NCBI RefSeq assembly: GCF_900105735.1
Contig: NZ_LT629793.1
Coordinates: 1,984,001 to 2,048,000 of the forward strand
Origin: Pseudomonas yamanorum
GTDB taxonomy: Bacteria > Pseudomonadota > Gammaproteobacteria > Pseudomonadales > Pseudomonadaceae
Reading direction: 5' to 3'
DNA length: 64,000 nucleotides
The stretch's first letter is position 1. Each line of letters begins with the position of its first letter. Below, in pieces: positions 16,107 through 25,076 of this stretch. The notes under the pieces are model-generated. The model saw only the letters and a list, made by a program, of their open reading frames with translations. It ran no database searches and was not told where the DNA came from. Both the position numbers and the translations under genes were made by a program.

Positions 16107-18251
16107 TTAAGAAATTTCCCGCCGAAACGGCGGCAAAGCATTCAGGATAGCTTTCCCGTAGCGCTGGGTAACCAGACGCCGGTCAAGCAAGGTGATGGTG
16201 CCGCGGTCTTCTTCGGTACGCAGCAGGCGCCCGCAGGCCTGGACCAGCTTCAAGGAGGCGTCCGGCACCGAGATCTCCATGAACGGATTACCGCCCCGGG
16301 CTTCGATCCATTCGGCCAACGCGGCCTCCACCGGATCATCCGGTACCGAGAACGGGATCTTGGCGATCACCACGTGTTCGCAGTAAGCGCCGGGCAAATC
16401 CACACCCTCAGCGAAACTCGCGAGGCCGAACAGGACGCTGGAATCGCCGCCATCCACCCGCGCCTTATGCTTGTTCAGGGTTTCCTGTTTCGACAGGTTG
16501 CCCTGAATAAACACCTGCTTGCGCCAGTCACGGTCGAGGCCGTCGAACACGTCCTGCATCTGTTTGCGGGACGAGAACAACACCAGCGTGCCCCGGGACC
16601 CCTCTACCAACGAGGGCAGGTCACGAATGATCGCCGCCGTGTGGGCCGGCGCATCCCGTGGGTCGGCCTTGAGGTCCGGCACCCGCAGCACACCGGCGTC
16701 GGCGTGATGGAACGGGCTTGGCACCACGGCGGTGACCGCCTTTTTCGGCAGCCCGGCGCGCATGCGGAAGCGGTCGAAGGTGCCCAGGGCCGTCAGCGTC
16801 GCCGAGGTGACCAAGGCACCGTAGGCCACATTCCACAGGTTGCGTCGGAGCATTTCCGCCGCCAGGATCGGGCTGGCGTTGACCTCGATATCAAACAACG
16901 CACCGCTTTCCGACAAAGTCAGCCAACGGGCCATGGGCGGGTTGTCTTCCGGGTCTTCGACGGTAAACGCGGTCCACAACTCCCAGTTGCCCTGGGAGCG
17001 GGACAGCAGGCTGCCAAACAGCGGGTACCATTCTTCGGCCTGGTTGCTGGCGATACCGATGTTGACCTCGCCGTCCATGCCTTCCTTGAGCAGATCGGTG
17101 AGGCGGGTGAACAAGTCGGTCAGGCGTGAAAATCCCTTCTTCAGCTCGACACCCATTTCCCGCATGTGCTCGGGGATCAGCCCGCCAACGAAACGATGGC
17201 GCGGCCGTTCGCGGCCTTCCACGTCTTCGCCGGGCTTGAAGTCTGCCACCTGCTCACAGGCGCTGAACATGAATTGCTGCTGGGTCTTGATCTCCCGCGC
17301 CAGCTCCGGAACCTGCTCGATCAACTTGCCCAGGTCGCCGGGCAGCGGGTGCTGGGCGAGCAACTTGGTAAGGTTCTTGGCGGTGGTTTCCAGCCAATCG
17401 GCGGTGGAGCGCAGGCGCGTGTAGTGGGCGAAGTGGCCGATGGCCTTGTCGGGCAGGTGATGGCCTTCGTCGAACACGTAGAGCGTGTCACGCGGATCTG
17501 GCAGCACGGCACCGCCGCCCAGGGCCAGGTCCGCAAGGACCATGTCATGGTTGGTGACAATAACGTCGACCTTGCCCATGCCTTCCCTGGCCTTGTAGAA
17601 GGCGCACTGGCCGAAGTTGGGGCAATGACGGTTGGTGCACTGGCTGTGGTCGGTGGTCAGGCGCGCCCAGTCGGCGTCTTCCAGGGCATTGGGCCAGCTG
17701 TCGCGGTCGCCGTCCCATTTATTGCCGGCGAGTTTCTCGATCATGCTGGTAAACAGCTTCTGACTGACCTCATCGACTTCGATCTTGAAGCCTTCTTCTT
17801 CGAACAGCGAGGCAGTAGCGGTTTGCGCGTGGCCTTCCTGCAACAGCACGTCGAGCTTGGACAGGCACATATAGCGCCCACGGCCCTTGGCCAGGGCGAA
17901 CGTAAAGTTCAGGCCGCTGTTACGCATCAGGTCGGGCAGGTCTTTGTAGACAATCTGCTCCTGCAGGGCGACGGTAGCGGTGGCAATCACCAGGCGCTTG
18001 CCGGCGGCCTTGGCGGTGGGGATCGCCGCCAGGCTGTAGGCCACGGTTTTACCGGTACCGGTGCCGGCCTCGACGGCCACCACGGCGGGGTCGCCACTGC
18101 GCCGACCTTCGTCGTCGGTGTCGATATCCCCGAGGACCTTGGCAACTTCGGCGATCATCAGGCGCTGGCCGTACCGCGGTTTCAAGCTCTTGGCTTCGAG
18201 AAAACGCGAGTAGGCGCCCTGGATCGTGGTTTTGAGTTCAGTGCTGATCAT
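16107..18251 (-). CDS. dinG: ATP-dependent DNA helicase DinG
   Basis: 714 residues, as for E. coli DinG. Walker A is EAGTGTGKT (61-69); the iron-sulphur cluster cysteines are Cys129, Cys205, Cys210 and Cys216 (RGRYMCLSK and QCTNRHCPNFGQC); the DEAH box is DEGHH (261-265); motif VI is QACGRLLRTEEDRG near the C-terminus. DinG is a superfamily 2, XPD-like 5'-3' helicase that unwinds R-loops, D-loops and forks and helps replication through transcribed genes. In E. coli it is LexA-controlled; no obvious LexA box was found here. The divergent CopD-family gene starts about 100 bases away. Confidence 0.95.
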   Translation of the reverse strand: MISTELKTTIQGAYSRFLEAKSLKPRYGQRLMIAEVAKVLGDIDTDDEGRRSGDPAVVAVEAGTGTGKTVAYSLAAIPTAKAAGKRLVIATATVALQEQIVYKDLPDLMRNSGLNFTFALAKGRGRYMCLSKLDVLLQEGHAQTATASLFEEEGFKIEVDEVSQKLFTSMIEKLAGNKWDGDRDSWPNALEDADWARLTTDHSQCTNRHCPNFGQCAFYKAREGMGKVDVIVTNHDMVLADLALGGGAVLPDPRDTLYVFDEGHHLPDKAIGHFAHYTRLRSTADWLETTAKNLTKLLAQHPLPGDLGKLIEQVPELAREIKTQQQFMFSACEQVADFKPGEDVEGRERPRHRFVGGLIPEHMREMGVELKKGFSRLTDLFTRLTDLLKEGMDGEVNIGIASNQAEEWYPLFGSLLSRSQGNWELWTAFTVEDPEDNPPMARWLTLSESGALFDIEVNASPILAAEMLRRNLWNVAYGALVTSATLTALGTFDRFRMRAGLPKKAVTAVVPSPFHHADAGVLRVPDLKADPRDAPAHTAAIIRDLPSLVEGSRGTLVLFSSRKQMQDVFDGLDRDWRKQVFIQGNLSKQETLNKHKARVDGGDSSVLFGLASFAEGVDLPGAYCEHVVIAKIPFSVPDDPVEAALAEWIEARGGNPFMEISVPDASLKLVQACGRLLRTEEDRGTITLLDRRLVTQRYGKAILNALPPFRREIS

Positions 18252-18350
18252 GGATAGTCGGGCGCAAAAAACGCTGGATAAATTTTCAGTGGTTCGGATC
18301 GGCCGCTATCATACCCCGCTAATTAATCCCGCGCAGAACGGAGTACCCCA

Positions 18351-18815
18351 ATGACCGTCTTTAGCTTCGCTTACACGCTGCATGTACTGGCTGCCCTGAT
18401 CTGGGTCGGCGGTATGTTTTTCGCCTGGATGATCCTGCGCCCCGCCGCCATGGCTGCGCTGGACGGGCCTGCCCGGCTGAAACTCTGGGTAAATGTGTTT
18501 CAACGTTTTTTCGTGTGGGTGTGGGTCGCGGTGCTGGTCTTGCCGATCAGCGGTGTCGGCCTGCTGCAACTGCGCTTCAACGGGTTTGAGACCGCGCCGC
18601 GTTATGTGCAGGTCATGATGGGGTTGTATGTGGTGATGACGGCGCTGTTTATCCGGATTCAGGCGCTGAAGTTGCCGGAGCTGCGCACGGCGGTGGCGGC
18701 TGAGGATTGGCCGGCCGGGGCGGCGGCGTTGGGGCAGATTCGTAAATTGGTGGGGATTAATTTGATGGTGGGGTTGGTGCTGGTGGCGATCGCTTCGGCA
18801 CGGCCAATGTTCTGA
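18351..18815 (+). CDS. CopD-family small integral membrane protein
   Basis: 154 residues with four hydrophobic helices (about 5-28, 52-73, 82-104 and 130-150). The first helix has FAYTLHVLAALIWVGGMFF, with the histidine and WxGG signature of CopD-like proteins. Full CopD proteins have eight helices and help copper uptake with CopC; this is the short, single-domain form, often annotated simply as CopD family, so a copper role is not assured. It is single and followed by a perfect REP-type palindrome. Confidence 0.75.
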   Translation: MTVFSFAYTLHVLAALIWVGGMFFAWMILRPAAMAALDGPARLKLWVNVFQRFFVWVWVAVLVLPISGVGLLQLRFNGFETAPRYVQVMMGLYVVMTALFIRIQALKLPELRTAVAAEDWPAGAAALGQIRKLVGINLMVGLVLVAIASARPMF

Positions 18816-18830
18816 GGAGCCTAGTAGACC

Positions 18831-18902
18831 GCTTTCGCGAGCAAGCCCGCTCCCACATTTGGAATGCATTTCAAATGTGGGAGCGGGCTTGCTCGCGAAA
18901 GC
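18831..18902. repeat. REP doublet of reversed polarity, 31-base perfect arms
   Basis: GCTTTCGCGAGCAAGC... (18831-18861) is repeated in perfect inverted form at 18872-18902, with a ten-base spacer. The REP core is the GCGGGCTTGCTCGCGAA class, but the GTGGGAG ends point inwards, opposite to the other doublets of this window. It separates two convergent genes. Confidence 0.9.
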
Positions 18903-18917
18903 GTCAGGCCAGTCGCC

Positions 18918-19676
18918 TCAGAGCCTTTGAACAGTCACAGCACCCGCAGGCCCTGCTGGCCCCGGCTGCCCTTCCAACCCGGCCCGGCCCTTTTCGCCGC
19001 CATCCGCGCGGTACACCAGGCACCCCTTGGACTGCCCGCCTTTACCTGGCTTGCCCGCCGTGCCCGCCAAACCACCGGCACCGCCGTCTACCCAGACTTT
19101 GATCTTCTCGCCCGGAAAGTCCTGCGGCAACTCCACACGGACCTGCGCGCCCGCCGCGCCCGGCAGTCCGTCGCCGCCGTTATCGCCATTGGAACCGCGC
19201 CCGGCCGAACCCCAGGTGCAACCCGGGTCTTCGCCGTTGGCACCGTCCAGCCCGGCATAACCCTGGGCACCCGCACCACCGCGGGCATCCACCGACAATT
19301 CATCGGCCGTCAGCGAGTTAATCCGCAAGACCAAGTCACGCCCCGCCTTGGCCGGACGTTCATGGGTACCGGGAGCACCCCGTGAGGTGATCTGGCTGCC
19401 ATGTTCCAGCTGCGCCTGGCGCACCTGCAGTTGCAGGGGGGTGCTGCCGGGCACGATGGCGATGCGCGCGTCGCGGCCCAGGTGCAGTTCATCCACCGTC
19501 ACCTGGGTGATATTGGCGGGGATCAGCAAGGTGCCGTAATCCGCCACGTCCAGTCGCTCCAGTTGCAACACGCCACTGCTGTTGGGCAGGCGCATCAACG
19601 AGTTGGTCTCGACGCTGACACTCTGGGCCAGGGCAATGGGGCTGACCAACAGGGCCAACAGAAAAACCTTACGCAT
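18918..19676 (-). CDS. Exported collagen-like protein with Gly-X-Y tracts
   Basis: 252 residues. Sec signal peptide 1-17 (ALAQ), then a beta-rich region of about 110 residues with LERLDVADYGTLLIPANI, then three glycine-rich collagen-like tracts: 132-178 (GAGAQGYAGLDGANGED), 198-219 (DGGAGGLAGTAGKPGKGG) and 226-246 (GGEKGRAGLEGQPGPAG). Two cysteines, 153 and 219, lie within the tracts and could cross-link chains. Bacterial collagen-like proteins may trimerise and act at the surface or in biofilm, but no function is known for this one. Its start overlaps the end of the DUF1145 gene by eight bases, so the two are co-translated. Confidence 0.75.
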   Translation of the reverse strand: MRKVFLLALLVSPIALAQSVSVETNSLMRLPNSSGVLQLERLDVADYGTLLIPANITQVTVDELHLGRDARIAIVPGSTPLQLQVRQAQLEHGSQITSRGAPGTHERPAKAGRDLVLRINSLTADELSVDARGGAGAQGYAGLDGANGEDPGCTWGSAGRGSNGDNGGDGLPGAAGAQVRVELPQDFPGEKIKVWVDGGAGGLAGTAGKPGKGGQSKGCLVYRADGGEKGRAGLEGQPGPAGPAGAVTVQRL

Positions 19677-19962
19677 GATTGGCCTCCTTGTTTACATCAT
19701 TAGTCGGTGTCGGCGTCGAAAAGCTCTGCACATGGAACATACCCACCAGCAGGATCTGCAAGCGGTCACGCCAGGGATGGGCACGGGATTTCACACTGCC
19801 GTTGAACAACAGCAGCTCTAGAATATGGGTCAACAACAATAGGCTGCCGGCCAGATTGACCAACAGGTGGAAAGGGTTGATCAGCGGTGTGAACAGATTG
19901 ACCACCACCACGGCCCAAAACAGCAACGTCAAACACTTCCCCAGCCCCCAAAACACCTTCAT
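19669..19962 (-). CDS. DUF1145 small membrane protein
   Basis: 97 residues with hydrophobic segments at about 5-30 and 32-52 and a more polar C-terminus. The start KVFWGLGKCLTLLFWAVV and LVNLAGSLLLLTHILELLLF fit DUF1145 (YhhL-type) inner-membrane proteins of unknown function. First gene of a two-gene unit with the collagen-like protein. Its possible start is not preceded by a strong ribosome site (GGGAGCGTGCGGG lies just upstream). Confidence 0.8.
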   Translation of the reverse strand: MKVFWGLGKCLTLLFWAVVVVNLFTPLINPFHLLVNLAGSLLLLTHILELLLFNGSVKSRAHPWRDRLQILLVGMFHVQSFSTPTPTNDVNKEANHA

Positions 19963-20050
19963 CCCGCACGCTCCCCTTGCACATTATTCTTTGGGCGCAC
20001 AGTAACGACTTCTACAGGCGTTGTGCCAGTGAAGGATTAAAAAATTGATG

Positions 20051-20080
20051 AAGGGGCCCTGTGGATTCCACAGGGGCCTT
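20051..20080 (-). terminator. Intrinsic terminator of the OmpA-domain gene
   Basis: Read on the minus strand, AAGGCCCCTGTGG-AAT-CCACAGGGCCCCTT forms a strong hairpin about ten bases after the stop of the gene ending at 20090 and is followed by a T-rich stretch (TCATCAATTTTTTAA). Confidence 0.85.
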
Positions 20081-20089
20081 GAGGCGGGG

Positions 20090-20785
20090 TCAGCGGTTGA
20101 TCTGGATTTCCACACGGCGGTTTAGCGCACGACCGTCAGCGGTTTTGTTATCCGCCACCGGATGGCTTTCACCGGCGCCGGTCACGGAGACGAAACTGCT
20201 GCGCGGGATGCCGGAACTGACCAGGTAGTCGGTCACCGAATGAGCGCGTCGTTCAGAGAGTTTCTGGTTGTAGGCATCTTTACCGACACTGTCGGTATGC
20301 CCGCTGACGCGTAGTTGCGCACTCGGGGCCTCTTTTTTCAGGCGGGTGGCAATGACGTCGAGCTTGGTTTTGTCGGCAGCCGTGAGCTTCGCGGAGTCGA
20401 ACTCGAAGTGCACGTCACGAATCACGATGGTTTCTTCCTTGACCACCACCACTTCCTCTTGAACCACCGCTACCGGCACCGGAGGGCAGCCATTGGCGTC
20501 GACCTGCACGCCTTTTGGCGTGCCAGGGCACTTGTCGCGGCTGTCCGGTACGCCGTCGCCGTCTTCATCACCATCGCCATGCACCCAGCAATAGGCGCCT
20601 GCCATGCCGCCGATCAGCAACGCGCCGTAGCCTGCATAGGAAGAGCTTTGGGTTGCACCAATGGCCGCGCCGGTCACGCCGCCGACCGCGGCGCAGGTGG
20701 GCCAGTCGGTTTTTTGCAAGCCTGCGCAACCTGTCAATACTCCGGTTAGCAGAACCAAGGGTAGAGCTGTCCGCATGATGCTCAT
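20090..20785 (-). CDS. OmpA-family lipoprotein with calcium-type TSP3 repeat
   Basis: 231 residues; start at 20785 is supported by AGGAGA seven bases upstream. Lipoprotein signal with VLTGC, Cys20. A glycine-zipper-like stretch (GGVTGAAIGATQSSSYAGYG) is followed by a TSP3 calcium-binding motif DGDEDGDGVPDSRDKCPGTP and VDANGC (about 71-100), then an OmpA_C domain (about 120-230) with HFEFDSAKL, VSGHTDSVGKDAYNQKLSERRA and GRALNRRVEI, which include the Asp and Arg that bind diaminopimelate. OprF-like in part but without a beta-barrel: a peptidoglycan-associated lipoprotein tether. Monocistronic with its own terminator. Confidence 0.9.
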   Translation of the reverse strand: MSIMRTALPLVLLTGVLTGCAGLQKTDWPTCAAVGGVTGAAIGATQSSSYAGYGALLIGGMAGAYCWVHGDGDEDGDGVPDSRDKCPGTPKGVQVDANGCPPVPVAVVQEEVVVVKEETIVIRDVHFEFDSAKLTAADKTKLDVIATRLKKEAPSAQLRVSGHTDSVGKDAYNQKLSERRAHSVTDYLVSSGIPRSSFVSVTGAGESHPVADNKTADGRALNRRVEIQINR

Positions 20786-20965
20786 CTGACTTTCTCCTGA
20801 GGGGATCGGCGGGGGCCGACGGGTGGAGTAAAGACGGCTCTTTTCATCTGCGCCAGCGTGTCACACCCCAGTATTCATTGGGCCGAGCGGTTTATTCTCA
20901 CCGTCCGCTCTAGGCCCGCACGCTCAGGCAGGCTAGTCTCTACGGTCCTGATGTGAGGATCTTCG

Positions 20966-21463
20966 ATGACTGCCGGTATTTCTTCCCGTACACCCCAGCA
21001 AGCGCTCGCCGCGCTGCTTGATCTTCACGCGCCCAAACGCCTGCTGTTATTGGGCGCCAGCCAGTTCCCGGCGCTGGATGCCTTTAAGGAAGCGCACCCG
21101 GATACCGTGGTGTCCTTCGCCGAGCCCGGCCCCTTGCCCGCCGACCTCGCGGCCCAGCGTTTTGACCTGGCGCTGGTGGTCGACTGCCTGGAACACCTGT
21201 CAAAACCTGCGGGCCTGACCTTGCTGGGGGGCATTCGCAACCTCAATGCCAGCCGCATTGCAGTGTTGGTGGACCTTGTCGCCTGCCACTGGAAAGACAC
21301 CGACTTCTTCTCCCTGGCCCTGCAAGCCAGCGAACGCTTCCAGCGCGACGATCAGGTTTTGACGCTGTTTACCTATGATCTGCTTGACTATAAACAGGTG
21401 CCGGATTGGCTGAACGCCCGCTTCTGGGCCAACCCGCAAAACTTTGGAAAGTATTGGTGGTAA
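20966..21463 (+). CDS. DUF6231-type protein, methyltransferase-like fold
   Basis: 165 residues, start preceded by GTGAGGA. Pattern [26 protein letters not shown] and [27 protein letters not shown] resembles motifs I to IV of Rossmann methyltransferases, but the glycine-rich SAM loop is incomplete (GASQFPA instead of GxGxG), so catalysis is doubtful. The C-terminal [18 protein letters not shown] is conserved in pseudomonads. Function unknown. It is followed four bases after its stop by the ychJ-type gene, so they are coupled. Confidence 0.7.
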   Translation: MTAGISSRTPQQALAALLDLHAPKRLLLLGASQFPALDAFKEAHPDTVVSFAEPGPLPADLAAQRFDLALVVDCLEHLSKPAGLTLLGGIRNLNASRIAVLVDLVACHWKDTDFFSLALQASERFQRDDQVLTLFTYDLLDYKQVPDWLNARFWANPQNFGKYWW

Positions 21464-21467
21464 CCCG

Positions 21468-21938
21468 ATGAGTACATCCATTTGCCCCTGCGGCAGTGGC
21501 AACCTGCTGGATGCCTGCTGCGGCCATTATCACGCCGGCCACCCGGCACCCTGCGCCGAAGCGTTGATGCGCTCGCGCTACAGCGCCTATGTGCTGGGCC
21601 TGGTGGACTACCTGGTGGCGACCACCCTGCCCGCGCAACAAGCCGGGTTGGACACAGATGCCATCGGCGCCTGGAGCGCCCAAAGCACCTGGCTGGGCCT
21701 TTCAGTGGAAAGCTCCGAGGTGTTCGGCGGCCAGCCGGAACACGCCTTCGTGACCTTTACCGCACGCTGGCACGACAGCACTGGCGAACACAGCCACCGG
21801 GAGCGCTCATCTTTCGTACAGACCAATGAGCACTGGTACTTTATCGACCCGACAGTGGACGTGAAGGCTGGGCGCAATGACGCCTGCGTGTGTGGCAGCG
21901 GGCAGAAATTCAAGAAGTGCTGTTCGGGCTACCTCTGA
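21468..21938 (+). CDS. YchJ-family protein with SEC-C motifs (UPF0225)
   Basis: 156 residues from ATG at 21468 ([12 protein letters not shown]). It carries a CxCGSG zinc-binding SEC-C element at each end: [14 protein letters not shown] near residues 6-19 and [15 protein letters not shown] at the C-terminus, flanking an NTF2-like domain (about 30-130, with [19 protein letters not shown]). YchJ is an uncharacterised conserved protein; SEC-C elements bind zinc and, in SecA, contact SecB and ribosomes. Second of four co-directional small genes from 20966 to 22697. Confidence 0.9.
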   Translation: MSTSICPCGSGNLLDACCGHYHAGHPAPCAEALMRSRYSAYVLGLVDYLVATTLPAQQAGLDTDAIGAWSAQSTWLGLSVESSEVFGGQPEHAFVTFTARWHDSTGEHSHRERSSFVQTNEHWYFIDPTVDVKAGRNDACVCGSGQKFKKCCSGYL

Positions 21939-21999
21939 CATTCATTGATACCCGGCAGGCTCGCGCTTGCTATGCTGACTCTTCAAAGGGGGTAATGGC

Positions 22000-22500
22000 A
22001 TGGTTTCTAAGGCGCGGGTATTCAGGACATACAGCCTTCTACTGGCATTGACGCTAGGGCTCTCTGGCTGTGCATCGTGGTTCGCCGACGACGCGCCCGC
22101 CCCCGAGGTGCGGCTGGTCAAGGTCGACCCAGTGCGGGTCAAATTGCTGGAGCAGAAGTTCAAGCTGTATTTCCGTGTGGATAACCGCGACGACAACGAT
22201 CTGACCGTACGCGGCCTGGTGTACAAGGTCAGCCTGGGTCCCCTGCTGCTGACCGAAGGTGAGTCCAACGAATGGCTGACCGTACCGCCCCACAGCCACG
22301 CTTTCTTCCGGGTATCGGTGCGCACCAACCTGTGGCCACAAATCCGCGATGTGGTCGACATGCTGAAAAATCCGCGCGAGCCCGTGCCCTATCGCCTTGA
22401 AGGCGAGTTGAAAACCGGTTTATTTATCGGGAACGACGTGCAGGTGATGCGCAATGGCGAGATAATCCCCGGCGATTCTATTCCGGAGCGACATCGATGA
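22000..22500 (+). CDS. LEA type 2 (WHy-domain) lipoprotein
   Basis: 166 residues. Lipoprotein signal with LGLSGC, Cys24. The mature part is a single WHy/LEA14-like beta-sandwich: [38 protein letters not shown] and [13 protein letters not shown]. Related bacterial lipoproteins are periplasmic and linked to desiccation and stress tolerance, but no direct role is shown for this one. Its last four bases overlap the start of the next gene (ATGA). Confidence 0.85.
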   Translation: MVSKARVFRTYSLLLALTLGLSGCASWFADDAPAPEVRLVKVDPVRVKLLEQKFKLYFRVDNRDDNDLTVRGLVYKVSLGPLLLTEGESNEWLTVPPHSHAFFRVSVRTNLWPQIRDVVDMLKNPREPVPYRLEGELKTGLFIGNDVQVMRNGEIIPGDSIPERHR

Positions 22501-22697
22501 CTCAGCAACCCCATGTCCATGGTCCTGACTGCAACCACGATCACGATCACCATGATCACGACCACGGCCATGTCCACGGCCCGAACTGCGGCCACGCTCA
22601 CCAGGAGCCGGTGCGCAACGCCTTGAAGGATGTGGGTCGTAACGACCCTTGCCCGTGCGGCAGCGAGAAGAAATTCAAGAAGTGCCACGGGGCTTGA
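22497..22697 (+). CDS. His-rich SEC-C metal-binding mini-protein
   Basis: 66 residues. Residues 1-37 contain two HVHGPxC units (HVHGPDCNH and HVHGPNCGH) around a run of alternating His-Asp ([13 protein letters not shown]), a metal-chelating design seen in zinc and nickel chaperones. Residues 48-63 are a SEC-C zinc element, [16 protein letters not shown]. It overlaps the LEA2 lipoprotein gene by four bases, so expression is coupled to it. A zinc or nickel buffering role is plausible but inferred. No signal peptide, so cytoplasmic. Confidence 0.85.
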   Translation: MTQQPHVHGPDCNHDHDHHDHDHGHVHGPNCGHAHQEPVRNALKDVGRNDPCPCGSEKKFKKCHGA

Positions 22698-22717
22698 TGC
22701 CCTGAGCACTGGTCATT

Positions 22718-22804
22718 GTGGGAGCTGGCTTGCCTGCGATAGCAATCTTTCAGACAACATTGATGTGACTGAAACACCGCTATCGCAGGCAAGCCAGCTC
22801 CCAC
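22718..22804. repeat. REPIN, 'GCTGGCTTGCCTGCGAT' class
   Basis: GTGGGAGCTGGCTTGCC ... GGCAAGCCAGCTCCCAC around an inner spacer, between the convergent ends of the His-rich protein gene and the histidine kinase gene. Confidence 0.9.
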
Positions 22805-22818
22805 ATTTTGACCGTATT

Positions 22819-24210
22819 TCAACTTGGGGATTTGCGTTGAAACTGCAACACCACCTCCAATCCCCCTCCTTCCCGATTGCTCAAGCTCAACCGCCCGTCA
22901 TGGGCACTGGCAATCGTATGCGCGATGCTTAACCCAAGCCCGTACCCGCCGGTTTCCACATTGCGTGAACCTTCCACCCGGTAAAACGGCTCCATCACCT
23001 GTTCCAGCTGTTCCTGGGGAATCCCCGGCCCACGGTCGCTGATGACAATCTTCAAGCTATCTGCCTTGTCTTCAACCCGGACCACGACTTCGCGGCCATA
23101 ACGCACTGCGTTCTCCAGAAGGTTTTGCACACAACGCTTAAGGCTTCGGGCATATCCAGGCAGCGGCTGTTTGGCCCGCCCTTCTATCGTGACCGTCTCA
23201 CCCACATCCTGAAGATCGGCCTGCAAGCTTTGCAGCAAGGCGTTGATGTCGATGTTCTGGCGCTTCTCGTTGATTTCGCCGCTGCTGACAAAATCCAGGG
23301 TGCTGGAAACCATGTGCTCCATTTCTTCGAGGTCGCTGCGAAACCGCTCCTTGGTGCGGTTGTCGTCGAGCATTTCCGTACGCAACCTCAGGCGTGTGAT
23401 GGGTGAACGCAGGTCGTGGGAAATCGCCGCAAGGAAGCGCGTACGTTCGGCGATATTGGCGATCAGCCGCTGTTGCATGGCATTGAACGCCTGAGCAGCG
23501 CGGCGTACTTCGGTAGGCCCATCGAGGGCCAACGGTGGCCGTTGGATATCCCGGCCCAACGCCTCGGCAGCCTTGGCCAGGGCATTGAGCGGGCGAATGG
23601 CCAGGCGCACCGCCACCAAGGCAATAATCACCAGCACCAACACCCGCAACAGATAAATACGCATCACGTAATCGAACAGCAAGTCCATCGGCGAAGTACT
23701 GGTCCAGCCTTGTTCCTCGGTGGCCTGCACCTGCAGCCAGCGCCCGTCCGGCAAACGCAGGTCAATCAGGAATTGCCCCACCACAGGCTTGGAGCTGAGC
23801 AGGGTCGACAACCCGGCATGCTGGCCCTCGGCATCCAGCAACTTGAGACTCAACAGATGCAGGTTCTGGGTGTAGCCGGTTTTCTCCGACAGCACTTTAT
23901 TCAGCAAGCGCTCGGTGGCTTGGTCGCTGTCGCTGATGCGGCTTGTCACCTCACTGGCCTGGTCACTCAGGGTCAGGCGAAAGCCCGGTGTATCGAGCAG
24001 CTTGATCAGCCCATCAGCCTGCGCCGGATCGCTGTGCACCAGCCGCACCACGTCCGCCAGCCGTGTGGCGATCAGCCGGCTGGGGATTTCCAGGACCTGG
24101 CCGTGGCGCATGTCGTACCAGATGCTGCTGGTCAGGGCCTGGGCCGCGAGCATGCCACTGACCAGGATCAGCACCAGCCGGCCAAACAGCGAACGCGGCA
24201 GCAGTTTCAC
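22819..24210 (-). CDS. Sensor histidine kinase (EnvZ-like, HAMP)
   Basis: 463 residues from a GTG start at 24210, which overlaps the response-regulator stop by four bases; the in-frame ATG at 24309 is inside the regulator gene. Two membrane helices (about 10-30 and 184-203) enclose a ~150-residue periplasmic sensor. A HAMP segment follows, then the H-box with His265 in AAISHDLRSPITRL, the N-box Asn367 in VQNLLENAVRYG, G1 DRGPGIP and G2 GGYGLGLSI. It senses an unknown periplasmic signal and phosphorylates the adjacent OmpR-type regulator. Next to an iron-uptake cluster, it could sense a siderophore, as PfeS and PirS do, but this is inference. Confidence 0.92.
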   Translation of the reverse strand: MKLLPRSLFGRLVLILVSGMLAAQALTSSIWYDMRHGQVLEIPSRLIATRLADVVRLVHSDPAQADGLIKLLDTPGFRLTLSDQASEVTSRISDSDQATERLLNKVLSEKTGYTQNLHLLSLKLLDAEGQHAGLSTLLSSKPVVGQFLIDLRLPDGRWLQVQATEEQGWTSTSPMDLLFDYVMRIYLLRVLVLVIIALVAVRLAIRPLNALAKAAEALGRDIQRPPLALDGPTEVRRAAQAFNAMQQRLIANIAERTRFLAAISHDLRSPITRLRLRTEMLDDNRTKERFRSDLEEMEHMVSSTLDFVSSGEINEKRQNIDINALLQSLQADLQDVGETVTIEGRAKQPLPGYARSLKRCVQNLLENAVRYGREVVVRVEDKADSLKIVISDRGPGIPQEQLEQVMEPFYRVEGSRNVETGGYGLGLSIAHTIASAHDGRLSLSNREGGGLEVVLQFQRKSPS

Positions 24211-24917
24211 GATTGCAGCGCCACGTCGTCGGCGGTGAGCATATAGCCCTCGTTGCGCACGGTCTTGATCAAACCAGCGGGCAACTGCGAGCGCAGACGG
24301 CTGACGCACACGTCGATCGAGCGGTCGAACGGCGTGCTGTCTTTGTCGAACACGTGGTTGAGCAAAAAGTCGCGGCTCAGCGGCCGGTTGGGATGCTGCA
24401 ACAACAGGCGCAACACCCGGTAATCGGAGTTGCCGAGGCTCACCACCACGCCTTCCGGCGAAAGCAATTGCCGGGCCCGGGTGTCCAGCTGCCAGCCGGC
24501 AAAGCTGATGCTCGGTGCTTCATCGAGCCGCGCCCGGTCCGGAAAACTCTGCACCCGACGCAGCACCACCTTGATCCGCACCAGCAGCTCCCGCGGGTCG
24601 AACGGCTTGGGCAGGTAATCGTCGGCGCCGATTTCCAGGCCGACGATCCGGTCGATCAGCGTGCCCTTGGCGGTGAGCATGATCACCGGCGTGTTGGAGC
24701 TGACGCGCAATTCGCGGCACAAACTCAGGCCGTCTTCGCCGGGCAACATCAGGTCCAGGACGATCAGGTCAATGACATTCAGCGCCAGGCGGCGGCGCAT
24801 TTCCTTGCCGTCACCGGCGGTGGACACCTGGAAGCCGGCGTCACTCAGGTAGTCGCACAGCAATTGGCGGATTTGCGGGTCGTCATCAACGATCAGCAGG
24901 TGGTCTTGCTTGGCCAT
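24207..24917 (-). CDS. OmpR/PhoB-family response regulator
   Basis: 236 residues. Receiver domain with acidic pocket DDD (11-13), phospho-acceptor Asp55 in IVLDLMLPGEDG, and Lys104 in YLPKPFD. A winged helix-turn-helix follows from about 135 (VVVSLGNSDYRVLRLLLQHPNRPLSRDFLL and IDVCVSRLRSQL). It activates or represses promoters in response to phosphorylation by the downstream kinase. It diverges from the TonB receptor gene, with 196 bases between the two starts. Confidence 0.93.
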   Translation of the reverse strand: MAKQDHLLIVDDDPQIRQLLCDYLSDAGFQVSTAGDGKEMRRRLALNVIDLIVLDLMLPGEDGLSLCRELRVSSNTPVIMLTAKGTLIDRIVGLEIGADDYLPKPFDPRELLVRIKVVLRRVQSFPDRARLDEAPSISFAGWQLDTRARQLLSPEGVVVSLGNSDYRVLRLLLQHPNRPLSRDFLLNHVFDKDSTPFDRSIDVCVSRLRSQLPAGLIKTVRNEGYMLTADDVALQS

Positions 24918-25076
24918 GGGGCAATTCGTCCGAAACTCAAAAGGCAGGAGATAGCCGAAACTTCAGCCAGGAGTACGCGCAAATGTAATGGAATGTTGTG
25001 GGAAGCGGTAATCGCGCATCCCCATTACAAAGCCACGGCGTGGCGGCCGGTATCGGTCTTTAGACTACCTAATCTA

